The position numbers and the translations under genes are program-made. Shown here in pieces: positions 55,494 through 64,000 of a DNA stretch of 64,000 bases. Numbering within the stretch: the stretch's first letter is position 1; each line of letters opens with the position of its first letter. Below the pieces are notes generated by a model. The model made no database searches. It saw only the letters and a list, made by a program, of their open reading frames with translations, and was not told where the DNA came from. This DNA is from Streptococcus sanguinis (lineage in GTDB: Bacteria > Bacillota > Bacilli > Lactobacillales > Streptococcaceae), in assembly GCF_003943735.1 (NCBI RefSeq), contig NZ_RJMV01000002.1, forward strand, positions 94,840 to 158,839. The letters run 5' to 3'.

Positions 55494-56352
55494 GAATCAG
55501 TTCCTCCAAGTCATTTTGGTCAAAGTGATAGGCTGTCTGGCAGAATTGGCAGACGATTTCAGCTCCTTGGTCTTGGTCGCGCATCTCTTCTAAGTCAGTC
55601 TTTGGCAGGGTAGCCAAGGCATTCATGAAGCGCTCTTTGCTACAGTCGCATTGGAAGCGGATTTCCTCTTCAGACAGGCGTTTGTATGGCTCATCACCAT
55701 AGATGGCAGCCAGCAGAGCTTCGATATGGTCATCGGATTCCAGCAGTCTTGAGATAGCAGGCATTTCTTGGATCCGCTTCTCAAAGCGGGCGATATCAGC
55801 TTCCTTGGCACCAGGCAGAACTTGTACCAAGAAACCGCCAGCAACCTTGACCTTATCATTCTTATCCAAGAGAACGTTGAGGCCAACTGCGGAAGGTGTC
55901 TGCTGGCTTTCGGTCAGGTAGAAGGCTAGGTCTTCGCCGATTTCTCCAGAGATGAGAGGAGTCATGGAGTTGTAAGGGTTGCCCGTACCATAGTCTGTGA
56001 TGACGAGAAATTCTCCTTGGCCGACAAAAGGACCAACTAGAACTTCGCCGGTAGCTGTCTTTTTGATATCTACACCGGGATTCTGTACATAACCTTTGAC
56101 ATTACCCTCTGTATCTGCCACTGTGATAATCGCGCCTAGTGAGCTGGTCCCGAGGACCTTGACGGTAATCTTGGTCTGGCCTTTTTCATTTGCAGCCAAA
56201 ATCTGGCTGGCAATCAGTGTGCGGCCAAGTGCAACGGTAGAGCTTGCTTGAGTTTGATGTTTTTCTTGAGCGGTCCGAACCGTCTCTGTGCTATCCAGCA
56301 CATAAGCTCGGAAAGAACCATTTTCTGAGATAGTTTTGATAATTTTGTCCAT
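55480..56352 (-). CDS. hslO: Redox-regulated chaperone Hsp33
   Basis: 290 residues. N-terminal chaperone domain and the zinc-redox switch C-x-C ... C-x2-C at Cys235, Cys237, Cys268 and Cys271, complete. Oxidation releases zinc and activates holdase function. Starts at the ATG at 56352 (AAAAGG upstream), first gene of the hslO-dusB operon. Confidence 0.95.
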   Translation of the reverse strand: MDKIIKTISENGSFRAYVLDSTETVRTAQEKHQTQASSTVALGRTLIASQILAANEKGQTKITVKVLGTSSLGAIITVADTEGNVKGYVQNPGVDIKKTATGEVLVGPFVGQGEFLVITDYGTGNPYNSMTPLISGEIGEDLAFYLTESQQTPSAVGLNVLLDKNDKVKVAGGFLVQVLPGAKEADIARFEKRIQEMPAISRLLESDDHIEALLAAIYGDEPYKRLSEEEIRFQCDCSKERFMNALATLPKTDLEEMRDQDQGAEIVCQFCQTAYHFDQNDLEELIRDKS

Positions 56353-56376
56353 ACCTTTTATTTTAACACAAAATAG

Positions 56377-56407
56377 AAAAACAAGCGCACGACTGCGCTT
56401 GTTTTTT
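56377..56407. terminator. Terminator of aguR
   Basis: 13-bp perfect stem 56377-56389 with 56394-56406, T run on both strands. Isolates aguR from hslO. Confidence 0.9.
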
Positions 56408-56411
56408 GGGG

Positions 56412-57362
56412 TTAGGAGTGAGCATATAAGTAATTGTTGTATAGAGAGAATAGTTCAGCTCTTTTTTTAACATCTGTTTTGATGTAAATGTTGTGAATAT
56501 GTGTCTTGACCGTTCCGATAGAAAGGAAGAGCTCTTCAGCGATTTCTTGATTATGTTTTTGCTCTAAGAGCAGCTGGCAAATCTGCTGTTCGCGCTCGGT
56601 TAGACGATAATCTTGGCAAAAAGAGTATATGAAAGATTGATTGTAGCTTTTTGAATTGGAGTGAGAGCTAGTAAAGAGTGGTGCATCGTTTAAGAAATAA
56701 TAGATTGATAAAAAGCACAAGCTAATAGAGAAAAGATTTTCAGAGACATTGCGGTTAATGATATTTGTATGAAACATGCTGTATTGGTCAACAGTGAAGA
56801 TAATAATGGAGTCTTCCATCAAAATAAGGAAGCTAAAAACAATCGCTAGGAGCCCAATCTTCTTTAAATATTTTTTATACTTGGGTTCCAATCTCTTGTT
56901 GTAATAACTGTAAAGTGCCTTAGCACCAAGATAGAATAGCCATAGCTGATTTGGTAAATAATAAAGGTAGGTTCTCCATGAGGAGCTTTGTTGGATAGGA
57001 AGTAACATAAAGAGGAAGATCCCTACTACAATCATGTATTCCCAGCGTTTAATTTTGCTGTGACTGATGGAGCTAATAAGCCATAGCTGACAGAAATTGT
57101 TGACTAGGAAAAAAGTTGTTTTGATAAATGAAGTCCCCTGAAAAGACTGGTTGTATTCGGAAGCGAAACTGGAGATCAGTTCCGTCATAGAAATAACGGA
57201 GTTATCTAAAATAAAAACAACAAAATATATGGAAAGTACGCAGAAGAAAGTTTTCCTGCTTTTTCTCTCCTCTTTGAAAGCATTCACTAATGAGATGGAT
57301 AGGGCTGTGGAATAAAGAATAATTAGAAGTAAGTTGTAAATGTAAACAATTTCAGTTTCCAT
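56412..57362 (-). CDS. aguR: Membrane-bound LuxR-type regulator of agmatine genes
   Basis: 316 residues. About seven to eight membrane segments (6-230) and a C-terminal LuxR HTH ([48 protein letters not shown], split by family convention into recognition helix TVKTHIHN). It is the AguR type known in S. mutans and Lactococcus, which senses agmatine and activates the divergent aguB operon. The 230-base gap to aguB must hold both promoters; a -10 for aguR lies at 57395-57400 on the minus strand. Confidence 0.88.
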   Translation of the reverse strand: METEIVYIYNLLLIILYSTALSISLVNAFKEERKSRKTFFCVLSIYFVVFILDNSVISMTELISSFASEYNQSFQGTSFIKTTFFLVNNFCQLWLISSISHSKIKRWEYMIVVGIFLFMLLPIQQSSSWRTYLYYLPNQLWLFYLGAKALYSYYNKRLEPKYKKYLKKIGLLAIVFSFLILMEDSIIIFTVDQYSMFHTNIINRNVSENLFSISLCFLSIYYFLNDAPLFTSSHSNSKSYNQSFIYSFCQDYRLTEREQQICQLLLEQKHNQEIAEELFLSIGTVKTHIHNIYIKTDVKKRAELFSLYNNYLYAHS

Positions 57363-57592
57363 AGTGTCCTCCTTTTAGTAAAGCGTATACAAATATTATA
57401 ACATTCTCCTAAACTTTTTTTATGACTGCTCTGTAACAAAGTACTAAACCTTAGGTTTATTTTATCAGAAAGCTTGATTTAATAGGGTTTAGTCCGCTGA
57501 ATCAGCTCTTGTATGTTTACATCTGAGGGTTTATAGTCAACCTTCTAGAAATAAGTTAAGATAGAGCTATTAATATAGAGGAGGGCTCAATT

Positions 57593-58606
57593 ATGATTAA
57601 AAAAATAGACTATATTACGACAGAAGATTTCTCCAAGGAAGAATTGCTTTACTTGGTTGATTTATCCTTGAAGATCAAGGCATGTATCAAGAATGGTTAT
57701 TATCCTCCTTTGCTTAAGGATAAAACCTTGGGGATGATTTTCCAGCAGTCTTCGACCAGAACTCGTGTCTCTTTTGAGACTGCTATGACCCAGCTAGGTG
57801 GTCATGCCCAGTATTTGGCGCCGGGACAGATTCAGCTAGGGGGGCATGAGACGATTGAAGATACTGCGACAGTTCTTTCTCGCTTGAATGATATTTTGAT
57901 GGCGCGTGTGGAGCGACATCAAAGTATTGTAGATTTAGCCCAGTACGCTTCTATTCCAGTAATCAACGGGATGTCAGACTATAACCATCCAACACAGGAG
58001 TTAGGAGATCTTTGCACGATGGTAGAACATTTGCCAATCAATAAAAAACTAGAAGATTGTAAGGTGGTCTTCGTCGGAGATGCTACTCAAGTTTGTTTTT
58101 CTTTAGGCTTGATTACTACTAAGATGGGAATGGAGTTTGTCCATTATGGACCTAAGGGTTTCCAATTGAATGACATGCATAAGGAAAAATTAGATGCGAT
58201 TTGTAAAGTATCCGGTGGTAAATATACGGTAACGGATGATGAAGAATCTATTGTTGGAGCAGATTTTCTTTATACGGATGTTTGGTACGGTCTCTATGAG
58301 GCTGAACTGTCAGAAGAAGAGCGCATGAATATCTTCTATCCTAAGTATCAAGTGGATAGTGATATGATGGCTAGGGCAGGAGCAGATTGTAAATTTATGC
58401 ATTGTCTGCCAGCGACGCGCAATGAAGAAGTGACTGATGAAGTCATGGATGGAACGAACTCTATCTGTTTTGATGAAGCAGAGAATCGTCTCACTTCTAT
58501 TCGAGGACTTTTGGTTTATCTTTTGAGAGACTATGCGAAGAAAAATCCTCATGATTTAGCTAAACAATCGGCAGCTAAAGCTGATTTGGAAGAATTCTTA
58601 AAATAA
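57593..58606 (+). CDS. aguB: Putrescine carbamoyltransferase
   Basis: 337 residues. The ATCase/OTCase fold is clear: carbamoyl-phosphate site [19 protein letters not shown] and [11 protein letters not shown]. PTCase rather than OTCase is inferred from the neighbours and from the C-terminal helix ([16 protein letters not shown]). It splits N-carbamoylputrescine into putrescine and carbamoyl phosphate. GGAGGG precedes the ATG. Confidence 0.92.
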   Translation: MIKKIDYITTEDFSKEELLYLVDLSLKIKACIKNGYYPPLLKDKTLGMIFQQSSTRTRVSFETAMTQLGGHAQYLAPGQIQLGGHETIEDTATVLSRLNDILMARVERHQSIVDLAQYASIPVINGMSDYNHPTQELGDLCTMVEHLPINKKLEDCKVVFVGDATQVCFSLGLITTKMGMEFVHYGPKGFQLNDMHKEKLDAICKVSGGKYTVTDDEESIVGADFLYTDVWYGLYEAELSEEERMNIFYPKYQVDSDMMARAGADCKFMHCLPATRNEEVTDEVMDGTNSICFDEAENRLTSIRGLLVYLLRDYAKKNPHDLAKQSAAKADLEEFLK

Positions 58607-58710
58607 AAATCGAAAGCAGGTAAACAAAGCTAATTCTGTTCTCTCAGAGTAGACTTCTTTTGTAAGACGTTCTCTAACTTCTCATATCTTATTTTGAAAG
58701 GGTGAAGTTG

Positions 58711-60069
58711 ATGGAAAGCAAGAAAAAATTTAGTTTATTTAGTGCGGTCCTGTCGGTTATCTGTGTGGTATTTGTTGCAGAAGCTGCTGCTCCAGTCGCG
58801 GCTATTGGAAATTCTCAATTTTTCTGGTGGCTCTTTCTCTTATTGACGTTTCTCCTTCCCTATGGATTGATTTCTTCTGAGCTAGGAACTGCCTATATTG
58901 GAGATGGGGGGATTTATGATTGGGTAACCAAAGCATTTGGGCATCGTTGGGGATCCAGAGTTTCTTGGTATTACTGGATTAATTTCCCACTTTGGTTAGC
59001 TTCTTTAGCAGTTATGACACCTGAGCTATTGACAACCATTACAGGTATTCAGTTTTCTCTGTGGAGCAGTATTATTATAGAACTGATATTTATATGGTTG
59101 ATTATCTGGATTAGCTTTTATCCGGTCAGTGATAGCATTTGGATTTTAAATGGAGCAGCTGTGATTAAGATGATTTTGGCGCTTTTGGTTGGAGGATTGG
59201 GACTTTATGTTGCCTTTACTAAAGGTATGGCTAATGAAATAACCCCGTCTTCTCTGCTTCCAAATTTTGATTTAGATAGCCTGTCTTATATCTCTGTCAT
59301 TATTTTCAATCTGTTGGGCTTTGAGGTTATTTGTACTTTTGCTGGTGATATGGAAAATCCTAAAAAACAGATTCCTCAGTCTATTATTGTAGCTGGTTTA
59401 GTGATTGCAGCGATCTATATTTTCTCTGCCTTTGGTATCGGGGTTGCGATACCAGTGGATAAAATTTCAACCAGCAGCGGTATGATGGATAGTTTCAAAC
59501 TGCTAGCGGGAACAAGCACAGGTTGGTTTATTATTGCAATGGCTTTCCTATTTTTGCTGACCTTGTTTGGTAACATGATTTCTTGGTCACTAGGAATCAA
59601 TAATACAGCTTCCTACGCAGCAGAAAACGGAGATATGCCCAAGTTTTTTGCAAGAAGAAGCAAGGATAAAAATATGCCGATAGGTTCCGCTATTGCAAAC
59701 GGCCTCGTGGCAAGTTTAGTAGTTGTGATTGCTCCGCTGTTGCCAAATCAGGATTTATTCTGGGCCTTTTTCTCACTTAATTTGGTCATGTTCCTTCTGT
59801 CTTATGTTCCGGTCTTTCCTGCTTTTTACCGTCTAAGAAAGATTGATCCAGATACCACACGGCCTTTTAAAGTGAGTGGTAATACAGGCTTTTTGAAAGT
59901 TCTGGTTGTCCTGCCTATGGTTTTAATTATTATTTCCTTGATTTTCACAGCTCTACCATTAGCATTTGATGCTGAGACATTGGCAGCGAAACTTCCTGTT
60001 ACTATTGGTTCTCTTATCTTTATTGGTATCGGTGAGCTGATTATTATCGTCAAAAAAATAAAAGATTAG
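58711..60069 (+). CDS. aguD: Agmatine/putrescine antiporter
   Basis: 452 residues, APC-superfamily transporter with 12 membrane segments (EAAAPVAAIGNSQFFWWLF, SWYYWINFPLWLASL). I take the ATG at 58711 (AAAGGGTG upstream); a GTG at 58702 is possible. In the agu system it imports agmatine in exchange for putrescine. Spaced 104 bases from aguB. Confidence 0.9.
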   Translation: MESKKKFSLFSAVLSVICVVFVAEAAAPVAAIGNSQFFWWLFLLLTFLLPYGLISSELGTAYIGDGGIYDWVTKAFGHRWGSRVSWYYWINFPLWLASLAVMTPELLTTITGIQFSLWSSIIIELIFIWLIIWISFYPVSDSIWILNGAAVIKMILALLVGGLGLYVAFTKGMANEITPSSLLPNFDLDSLSYISVIIFNLLGFEVICTFAGDMENPKKQIPQSIIVAGLVIAAIYIFSAFGIGVAIPVDKISTSSGMMDSFKLLAGTSTGWFIIAMAFLFLLTLFGNMISWSLGINNTASYAAENGDMPKFFARRSKDKNMPIGSAIANGLVASLVVVIAPLLPNQDLFWAFFSLNLVMFLLSYVPVFPAFYRLRKIDPDTTRPFKVSGNTGFLKVLVVLPMVLIIISLIFTALPLAFDAETLAAKLPVTIGSLIFIGIGELIIIVKKIKD

Positions 60070-60084
60070 AAATGAGGTAGAAAA

Positions 60085-61197
60085 ATGGCAAAACGGATTA
60101 TGAATTCAACTCCTAAGCAAGACGGCTTTCGGATGCCAGGAGAATTTGAAGAGCAAAAGCAAATTTGGATGTTATGGCCTTGGCGTAACGATAACTGGCG
60201 CTTAGGTGCAAAACCAGCTCAGCAGGCTTTTCTTCAAGTAGCGAAGGCTATTAGTGACTTTGAGCAGGTCTCTCTCTGTGTGCCTCCAACTCAGTATGAG
60301 AATGCTCTGGCGCGCGTGTCAGCTTTAGATACAGATAATATACGTGTTATTGAAATGACCAATGATGATTCTTGGATTCGGGATTGCGGCCCAACTTTTT
60401 TAGTCAATGATAAAGGGGACCTTCGAGCAGTAGACTGGGAATTCAATGCATGGGGTGGTCTGGTTGATGGGCTTTATTTCCCTTGGGATCAGGATGCTTT
60501 GGTGGCTCGCAAGGTTTGCGAAATAGAAGGAGTAGACTCTTATAAAACGAAGGATTTTGTATTGGAGGGCGGTTCTATCCATGTTGACGGAGAAGGAACG
60601 GTCTTGGTTACAGAGATGTGCCTGCTACACCCTAGCCGAAACCCTCACTTGACTAAGGCAGAAATCGAAGAAAATCTCAAATCCTATCTCAACGCTGAGA
60701 AAGTGATTTGGGTTAAAGATGGAATTGATCCTTATGAAACAAATGGGCATATTGATGATGTAGCTTGTTTCGTTAGACCAGGAGAAGTGGCTTGTATCTA
60801 TACAGAAGACGAAAGTCATCCTTTCTACAAAGAAGCTCAGGCAGCTTATCAATTTCTATCTGAACAGGTAGATGCTAAAGGAAGAAAATTAAAAGTTCAT
60901 AAGCTATGTGTTACCAAAAAACCTTGTTATCTTCAGGCAGCAGCCAGCATTGATTATGCAGAAGGCAGCATCCCTCGGGAAGAGGGAGAAATCGCTATAG
61001 CTTCTTATCTGAATTTCTTAATTGTTAATGGAGCTATTATTTTACCGCAGTATGGTGATGAAAATGATGCTTTGGCTGTAGAGCAGGTTCAGGCTATGTT
61101 CCCTGACAGAAAAATTGTTGGAGTAGAGACCACAGAAATTGCTTATGGTGGTGGCAATATACACTGTATTACACAGCAGCAGCCAGCGGTGATTTAA
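60085..61197 (+). CDS. aguA: Agmatine deiminase
   Basis: 370 residues of the peptidyl-arginine deiminase fold. Catalytic elements NDDSWIRDCGP, ETNGHIDDVA and the Cys361 motif GGGNIHCITQQQP are all present. It turns agmatine into N-carbamoylputrescine and ammonia. Here it is the last agu gene: no carbamate kinase follows. Confidence 0.96.
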   Translation: MAKRIMNSTPKQDGFRMPGEFEEQKQIWMLWPWRNDNWRLGAKPAQQAFLQVAKAISDFEQVSLCVPPTQYENALARVSALDTDNIRVIEMTNDDSWIRDCGPTFLVNDKGDLRAVDWEFNAWGGLVDGLYFPWDQDALVARKVCEIEGVDSYKTKDFVLEGGSIHVDGEGTVLVTEMCLLHPSRNPHLTKAEIEENLKSYLNAEKVIWVKDGIDPYETNGHIDDVACFVRPGEVACIYTEDESHPFYKEAQAAYQFLSEQVDAKGRKLKVHKLCVTKKPCYLQAAASIDYAEGSIPREEGEIAIASYLNFLIVNGAIILPQYGDENDALAVEQVQAMFPDRKIVGVETTEIAYGGGNIHCITQQQPAVI

Positions 61198-61340
61198 TGA
61201 TGCCTTACTGATAGTATATATAAGTGTTTGATAAGAAAAATCAAAGCTACTATCTCCTTTTTAGTAGTTGTTTCTAGCATTCTTGAGGTTTGAAAAAGTT
61301 AGAAACTGTAATACATGAATTACTTAGGCTATTTCTCACG

Positions 61341-61374
61341 AAAAAAGACTGGAGATTATCTCCGGTCTCTTTTA
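61341..61374 (+). terminator. Terminator of agu operon
   Basis: 9-bp stem 61347-61355 with 61359-61367 (one G-U pair), then CTCTTTT. The gap 61198-61340 contains no coding remnant I can recognise. Confidence 0.75.
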
Positions 61375-61392
61375 TGCTGGCACCAAAAATAG

Positions 61393-61398
61393 TATAAT
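61393..61398 (+). promoter_or_regulatory. -10 of ADP-ribosylglycohydrolase gene
   Basis: TATAAT 19 bases before the ATG, with AAAGGAGG between. No convincing -35. Confidence 0.5.
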
Positions 61399-61416
61399 AA
61401 AACAAAGGAGGCTAGC

Positions 61417-62235
61417 ATGAACCAATCTTTGAAAGCGGCAGTCTATGGTTTGGCGGTAGCTGATGCATTAGGCGTTCCGTATGAATTTTTAACCCGAGGC
61501 AGTTTTAAAGCGATTGAGATGGTGGGTTTTGGCAGCCATCAGCAACCAGCTGGCACTTGGTCAGATGATACCAGCCTTGTTTTGGCGACCTGTGATTCTA
61601 TCAGGGTAAAAGGTAAGATTGACCCTGTCGATATGCAGCAGAGGTTTAAAAATTGGCTCTTCGAGGGAGCCTACACGCCAGATGGTTTGACCTTCGATGT
61701 AGGAAATGCGACTCGCGAAGCTTTGACAAGGGGACACGGTCTGTCTGATGAATATTCCAATGGAAATGGTTCTTTGATGCGGATTCTGCCTCTTGCCTTT
61801 ACGGAAGCCAGTCCGTCTGATATTGAAGCTGTTTCTAGTATTACACATGCTCATGCGACTTCCGTAGAGGCCTGCCTGCTTTATGTGACCATTGCTCGTA
61901 GGCTCTTAAAAGGCCGGCAACTATCAGAAATATTATCAGGCTTAGAGACTAGTACAACCTATGCTCGTTTGCAAACTTTAGAAGATCTGACCGAAGATGA
62001 CATTCGCTCTATTGGCTATGTGGTGGATACCTTGGAAGCAGCACTGTGGTGTCTGCTGACTAGCACTTCTTATCCGGAAACTGTCCTGAAAGCTGTTAAT
62101 TTGGGCGATGACACTGATACAGTAGCAGCAGTTGCTGGCGGTCTGGCTGGCATCATCTATGGTTTGGAAGGGATTCCTGATAACTGGCTAGCCCAGCTGC
62201 GTAATAAAGAACTGTTGGAAAGCTGCTTGTTTTAA
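61417..62235 (+). CDS. ADP-ribosylglycohydrolase family protein
   Basis: 272 residues, DraG-like. Metal-binding residues appear in GTWSDDTSLVLA (near 48-59), GNGSLMRILP (near 112-121) and LGDDTDTVAAVAGGLAG (near 229-245). Removes ADP-ribose from proteins or small molecules. Monocistronic, with no partner ADP-ribosyltransferase nearby, so target unknown. Confidence 0.9.
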   Translation: MNQSLKAAVYGLAVADALGVPYEFLTRGSFKAIEMVGFGSHQQPAGTWSDDTSLVLATCDSIRVKGKIDPVDMQQRFKNWLFEGAYTPDGLTFDVGNATREALTRGHGLSDEYSNGNGSLMRILPLAFTEASPSDIEAVSSITHAHATSVEACLLYVTIARRLLKGRQLSEILSGLETSTTYARLQTLEDLTEDDIRSIGYVVDTLEAALWCLLTSTSYPETVLKAVNLGDDTDTVAAVAGGLAGIIYGLEGIPDNWLAQLRNKELLESCLF

Positions 62236-62287
62236 AGAGATAATCGGAAGAAAGGACTGTATTGATCATTTAAAAAGTAAAACAGTA

Positions 62288-62308
62288 AAAGAGCCACTTA
62301 GGCTCTTT
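62288..62308. repeat. Target-site duplication, left copy (terminator hairpin)
   Basis: 21-base sequence made of an 8-bp stem (AAAGAGCC/GGCTCTTT) with loop ACTTA. An identical copy in the same orientation lies at 63704-63724, at the other side of the IS. Confidence 0.8.
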
Positions 62309-63703
62309 CAGACCGAAGACAAACATTCCAAATGGTATTTGTCTTTTTCTGTTTGTCAGGCTAATATTTCATCTTTTGATAGAATAATGGTCATTTGAAC
62401 AAAATAAAAAGGCTTGTCCACCCTCATTTTTACTAGTTTTTTAAGATTCAAACACGCCAAAGTAAGCCCAACCTTATCTTCTATCTTGGACTTGCCTTTC
62501 TCTCTTGTATAACGGAGGTTGTGGTATTCTTTGGCTGTCCCAAAGAGCCGCTCGATGGTTTCTTTGCGCTTCTTATAGAGCTCCTTCATCCCTCTTTGAT
62601 GTCGAATCTCTTCACAAAATTCAAGGTCGTCTTTCCATACATGTCTTGTGATGACTTTCTGCTGATTCTGGCTCTGAGTACAAACGGATAATAGGGGACA
62701 AGCGACACATACTTTTGGGTTACTCTTATACTCACGGTAGCCTGCTCGGGTCGTCGTGCAATAGGCTAATACTTGGTTCTCTGGACAGAGGTAACAGTCA
62801 TAGAAAGCATCATAAACAAAATCACCGGGTCTTAAGTTCCCCCTTACTCCCTTGGGGCGGGTATAGGGGAAGACAGGGATGATGTTTCGCTGTAATAAAT
62901 AATGGGCAATGGCTGGGGTCTTATAGCCTGAGTCCGCAATAATGTAACGTGGGGAGAAAGCTTCTAACTTTGAAAAAAGGGCAGGGAAAGCCTGACTGTC
63001 ATGAACATTTCCTGCTTCAACACTATAAGCCAAGGCCCAGCCATGCTTATCACACGCTACTTGGGCAGAATAGGCAAATACTTCCTTGTGTTGACCCTTG
63101 TGGAACCACCCACTCTCAGGATCTGTCGTTGAGATTTTCTTTTCTTTAGCCTCGCTTCCTTTTGCGTGCTTTAAGGACTTTTTTCGTGTTTTCTCCTATC
63201 TACATCAATCTCAACTTCCAATTGCTCCCTCATAAATTTAGCTTGTTGGGCAACCATTTCCTTATGATACTTGTGACTGTTAGCTGCCGCTTTGATAGGG
63301 GTACCATCCACAAATATTTCCGAAGGATCCATTAGACCAGCACATAAAGCTTGATGGAGTACTTGTGAAAATATCTCCGTAATCAGTGCTTTATCTTGAA
63401 AGCGACGGCTGTAATTCTTTCCATATGTGGTAAAATGAGGCACCTTGTCATCCAAGCTTAGTCCAAGAAACCAACGATAAGCTACGTTTACTTCAATGTC
63501 TTTAATGGTTTGGCGCATAGAGCGAATGCCATAAAAACATTGAATCAAGGGAATTTTGACTAACATGTTGGCAGCGATGATAATCTGGTTTTTCTTTGTG
63601 AAACATAACTTGCACCTCACAACTTCTCTTACCTCTATGATACTACTTTACAAAAAGAAAAGCCCTTAGAAAATTGTGTGCTAAGGACTTTGTCTTCAAT
63701 CTG
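62309..63703 (-). mobile_element. IS1182-family insertion sequence, decayed
   Basis: 1395 bases bounded by inverted repeats CAGACCGAAGACAAA (62309-62323) and, on the other strand, CAGATTGAAGACAAA (63689-63703), matching at 13 of 15. It holds one transposase gene broken by an internal deletion and a frameshift; intact members of the family are longer. Hairpins inside each end probably stop outside transcription. It is flanked by a 21-base direct repeat that is itself a terminator hairpin. Confidence 0.85.
62356..63606 (-). pseudogene. IS1182-family transposase, deleted and frameshifted
   Basis: Read on the minus strand. The likely original start is the ATG at 63606 (MFHKEKPDYH). After about 10-15 codons the frame jumps into IPLIQCFYGIRSMRQTIKDIEV, a change best explained by loss of roughly 50-60 codons of the N-terminal domain. 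A second break lies at a run of six A (63179-63184), where the frame shifts by -1: the upstream part ends in HEKSP, and the downstream part continues as KSLKHAKGSEAKEKK and then through the DDE-type catalytic half to 62356. The Cys-rich DUF4096-like region (YLCPENQ ... CPLLSVC) is present. Not expected to be functional. Confidence 0.85.
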
Positions 63704-63724
63704 AAAGAGCCACTTAGGCTCTTT
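63704..63724. repeat. Target-site duplication, right copy (terminator hairpin)
   Basis: Identical to 62288-62308. It is also the probable terminator of telA on the minus strand. Confidence 0.8.
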
Positions 63725-63727
63725 TAC

Positions 63728-64000
63728 TTATTCTGTAGTTAATTCTTTCTGGGCTTCCTTGCCTTGGTCCAACAGGGCTTGGATAATCTTTTGATCACGT
63801 AGTTTGACAGAGTTGTTGATGGTCTCTGCAGACTGGATAACAGTAGCTTCTAGCAGAGCGCGTTTTTCCCGCCCTTTATCAATAGCTTCGATAATGCCTT
63901 GGTTTTGTGCGACAAGGCTTTCTGCCAGCTTAGTGACAGACTCAACAGCGATAGTAGGACTTTGAGAAATCCGCTCCAGCTGAGGAATGACTTCCTTGCT
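63728..64000 (-). CDS. telA: Toxic anion resistance protein TelA, 3' end only
   Basis: Minus-strand frame open to the window edge: 90 codons and a TAA at 63728-63730. The sequence LERISQSPTIAVESVTKLAE ... GREKRALLEATVIQSAETINNSVKLRDQKIIQALLDQG fits the helical C-terminus of the TelA/KlaA family, often annotated as tellurite resistance. The start and most of the gene lie beyond base 64000. Confidence 0.85.
   Translation of the reverse strand, partial: SKEVIPQLERISQSPTIAVESVTKLAESLVAQNQGIIEAIDKGREKRALLEATVIQSAETINNSVKLRDQKIIQALLDQGKEAQKELTTE

Noticed and set aside
57377..57392. cre-like sequence in the aguR leader (minus strand)
   Set aside because: Only about 13 of 16 positions fit, with mismatches at conserved positions; not enough to call CcpA control.
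63171..63190. Programmed -1 frameshift in the IS transposase
   Set aside because: The heptamer does not fit the X-XXY-YYZ rule in the zero frame, IS1182 members are not known to me to use one, and the gene is also deleted; a mutation is simpler.
1..64000. CRISPR arrays, prophage, rRNA operons, T-box or known riboswitches
   Set aside because: No regularly spaced repeats, phage genes, rRNA-like sequence, T-box (AGGGTGGNACCGCG-like) or recognisable riboswitch core seen on reading both strands; a covariance-model scan would be decisive.

Overview
The window is a stretch of a Streptococcus chromosome, most like the mitis/sanguinis group (S. sanguinis, S. gordonii, S. cristatus). The evidence is gene content and order: cinA-recA-spx, ireB-ruvX-DUF1292-folC, nrdD-small protein-GNAT-nrdG, pbp2A-rpmG-secE-nusG, rpsB-tsf, ctsR-clpC and hslO-dusB, together with low-GC codon use, extended -10 promoters (TGnTATAAT) and short hairpin-plus-T terminators. 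The species was assigned from memory of these families, not by a search.

Layout. 1-3464: AT-rich lactococcin 972-type bacteriocin cluster (truncated toxin gene, DUF1430 membrane protein, ABC ATPase, unknown membrane-anchored protein), then a convergent membrane-tethered XRE regulator. 4353-13538: core genes cinA, recA, spx, two DUF1307-like lipoproteins, ireB, ruvX, a DUF1292 gene, folC, a Ser-rich lipoprotein and cls. 13896-20188: a GT-C-like membrane protein and the anaerobic ribonucleotide reductase operon nrdD / 46-aa protein / three GNAT acetyltransferases / nrdG. The last two GNAT genes are a recent tandem duplication. 20428-34723: a Wzy-type surface polysaccharide locus. It holds the regulatory genes cpsABCD, a membrane 4,6-dehydratase, a PglC-type initiating transferase, an SDR reductase, two GT2 enzymes, LicD, Wzy, an IspD-like cytidylyltransferase, a second SDR and the Wzx flippase; galE and a membrane acyltransferase follow.

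37458-56352: core genes again, namely an RluA-family pseudouridine synthase, pbp2A, rpmG, secE, nusG, a lipoprotein, tRNA-Cys, rpsB, tsf, ctsR, clpC, a DUF4272 gene, an ECF S component with a DUF4430 lipoprotein, nadR-pnuC-NrtR-like Nudix regulator, a lipoprotein with a WalR-like box, dusB and hslO. 56412-61197: agmatine deiminase cluster aguR / aguBDA that lacks the usual carbamate kinase. 61417-64000: an ADP-ribosylglycohydrolase, a decayed IS1182-family element inserted at a terminator hairpin, and the 3' end of telA.

How the genes work together. The cps genes form one pathway from sugar nucleotide to exported polymer, and the IspD-like / SDR / LicD trio suggests a CDP-activated polyol or related phosphodiester substituent. 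nadR and pnuC import and convert nicotinamide riboside, with an NrtR-like regulator next door. The agu genes convert agmatine to putrescine and carbamoyl phosphate. I found no CRISPR array, prophage, rRNA or replication origin. The most interesting points are the polyol-type cps module, the IS flanked by a duplicated terminator hairpin, the agu cluster without aguC, and the ECF/DUF4430 pair.
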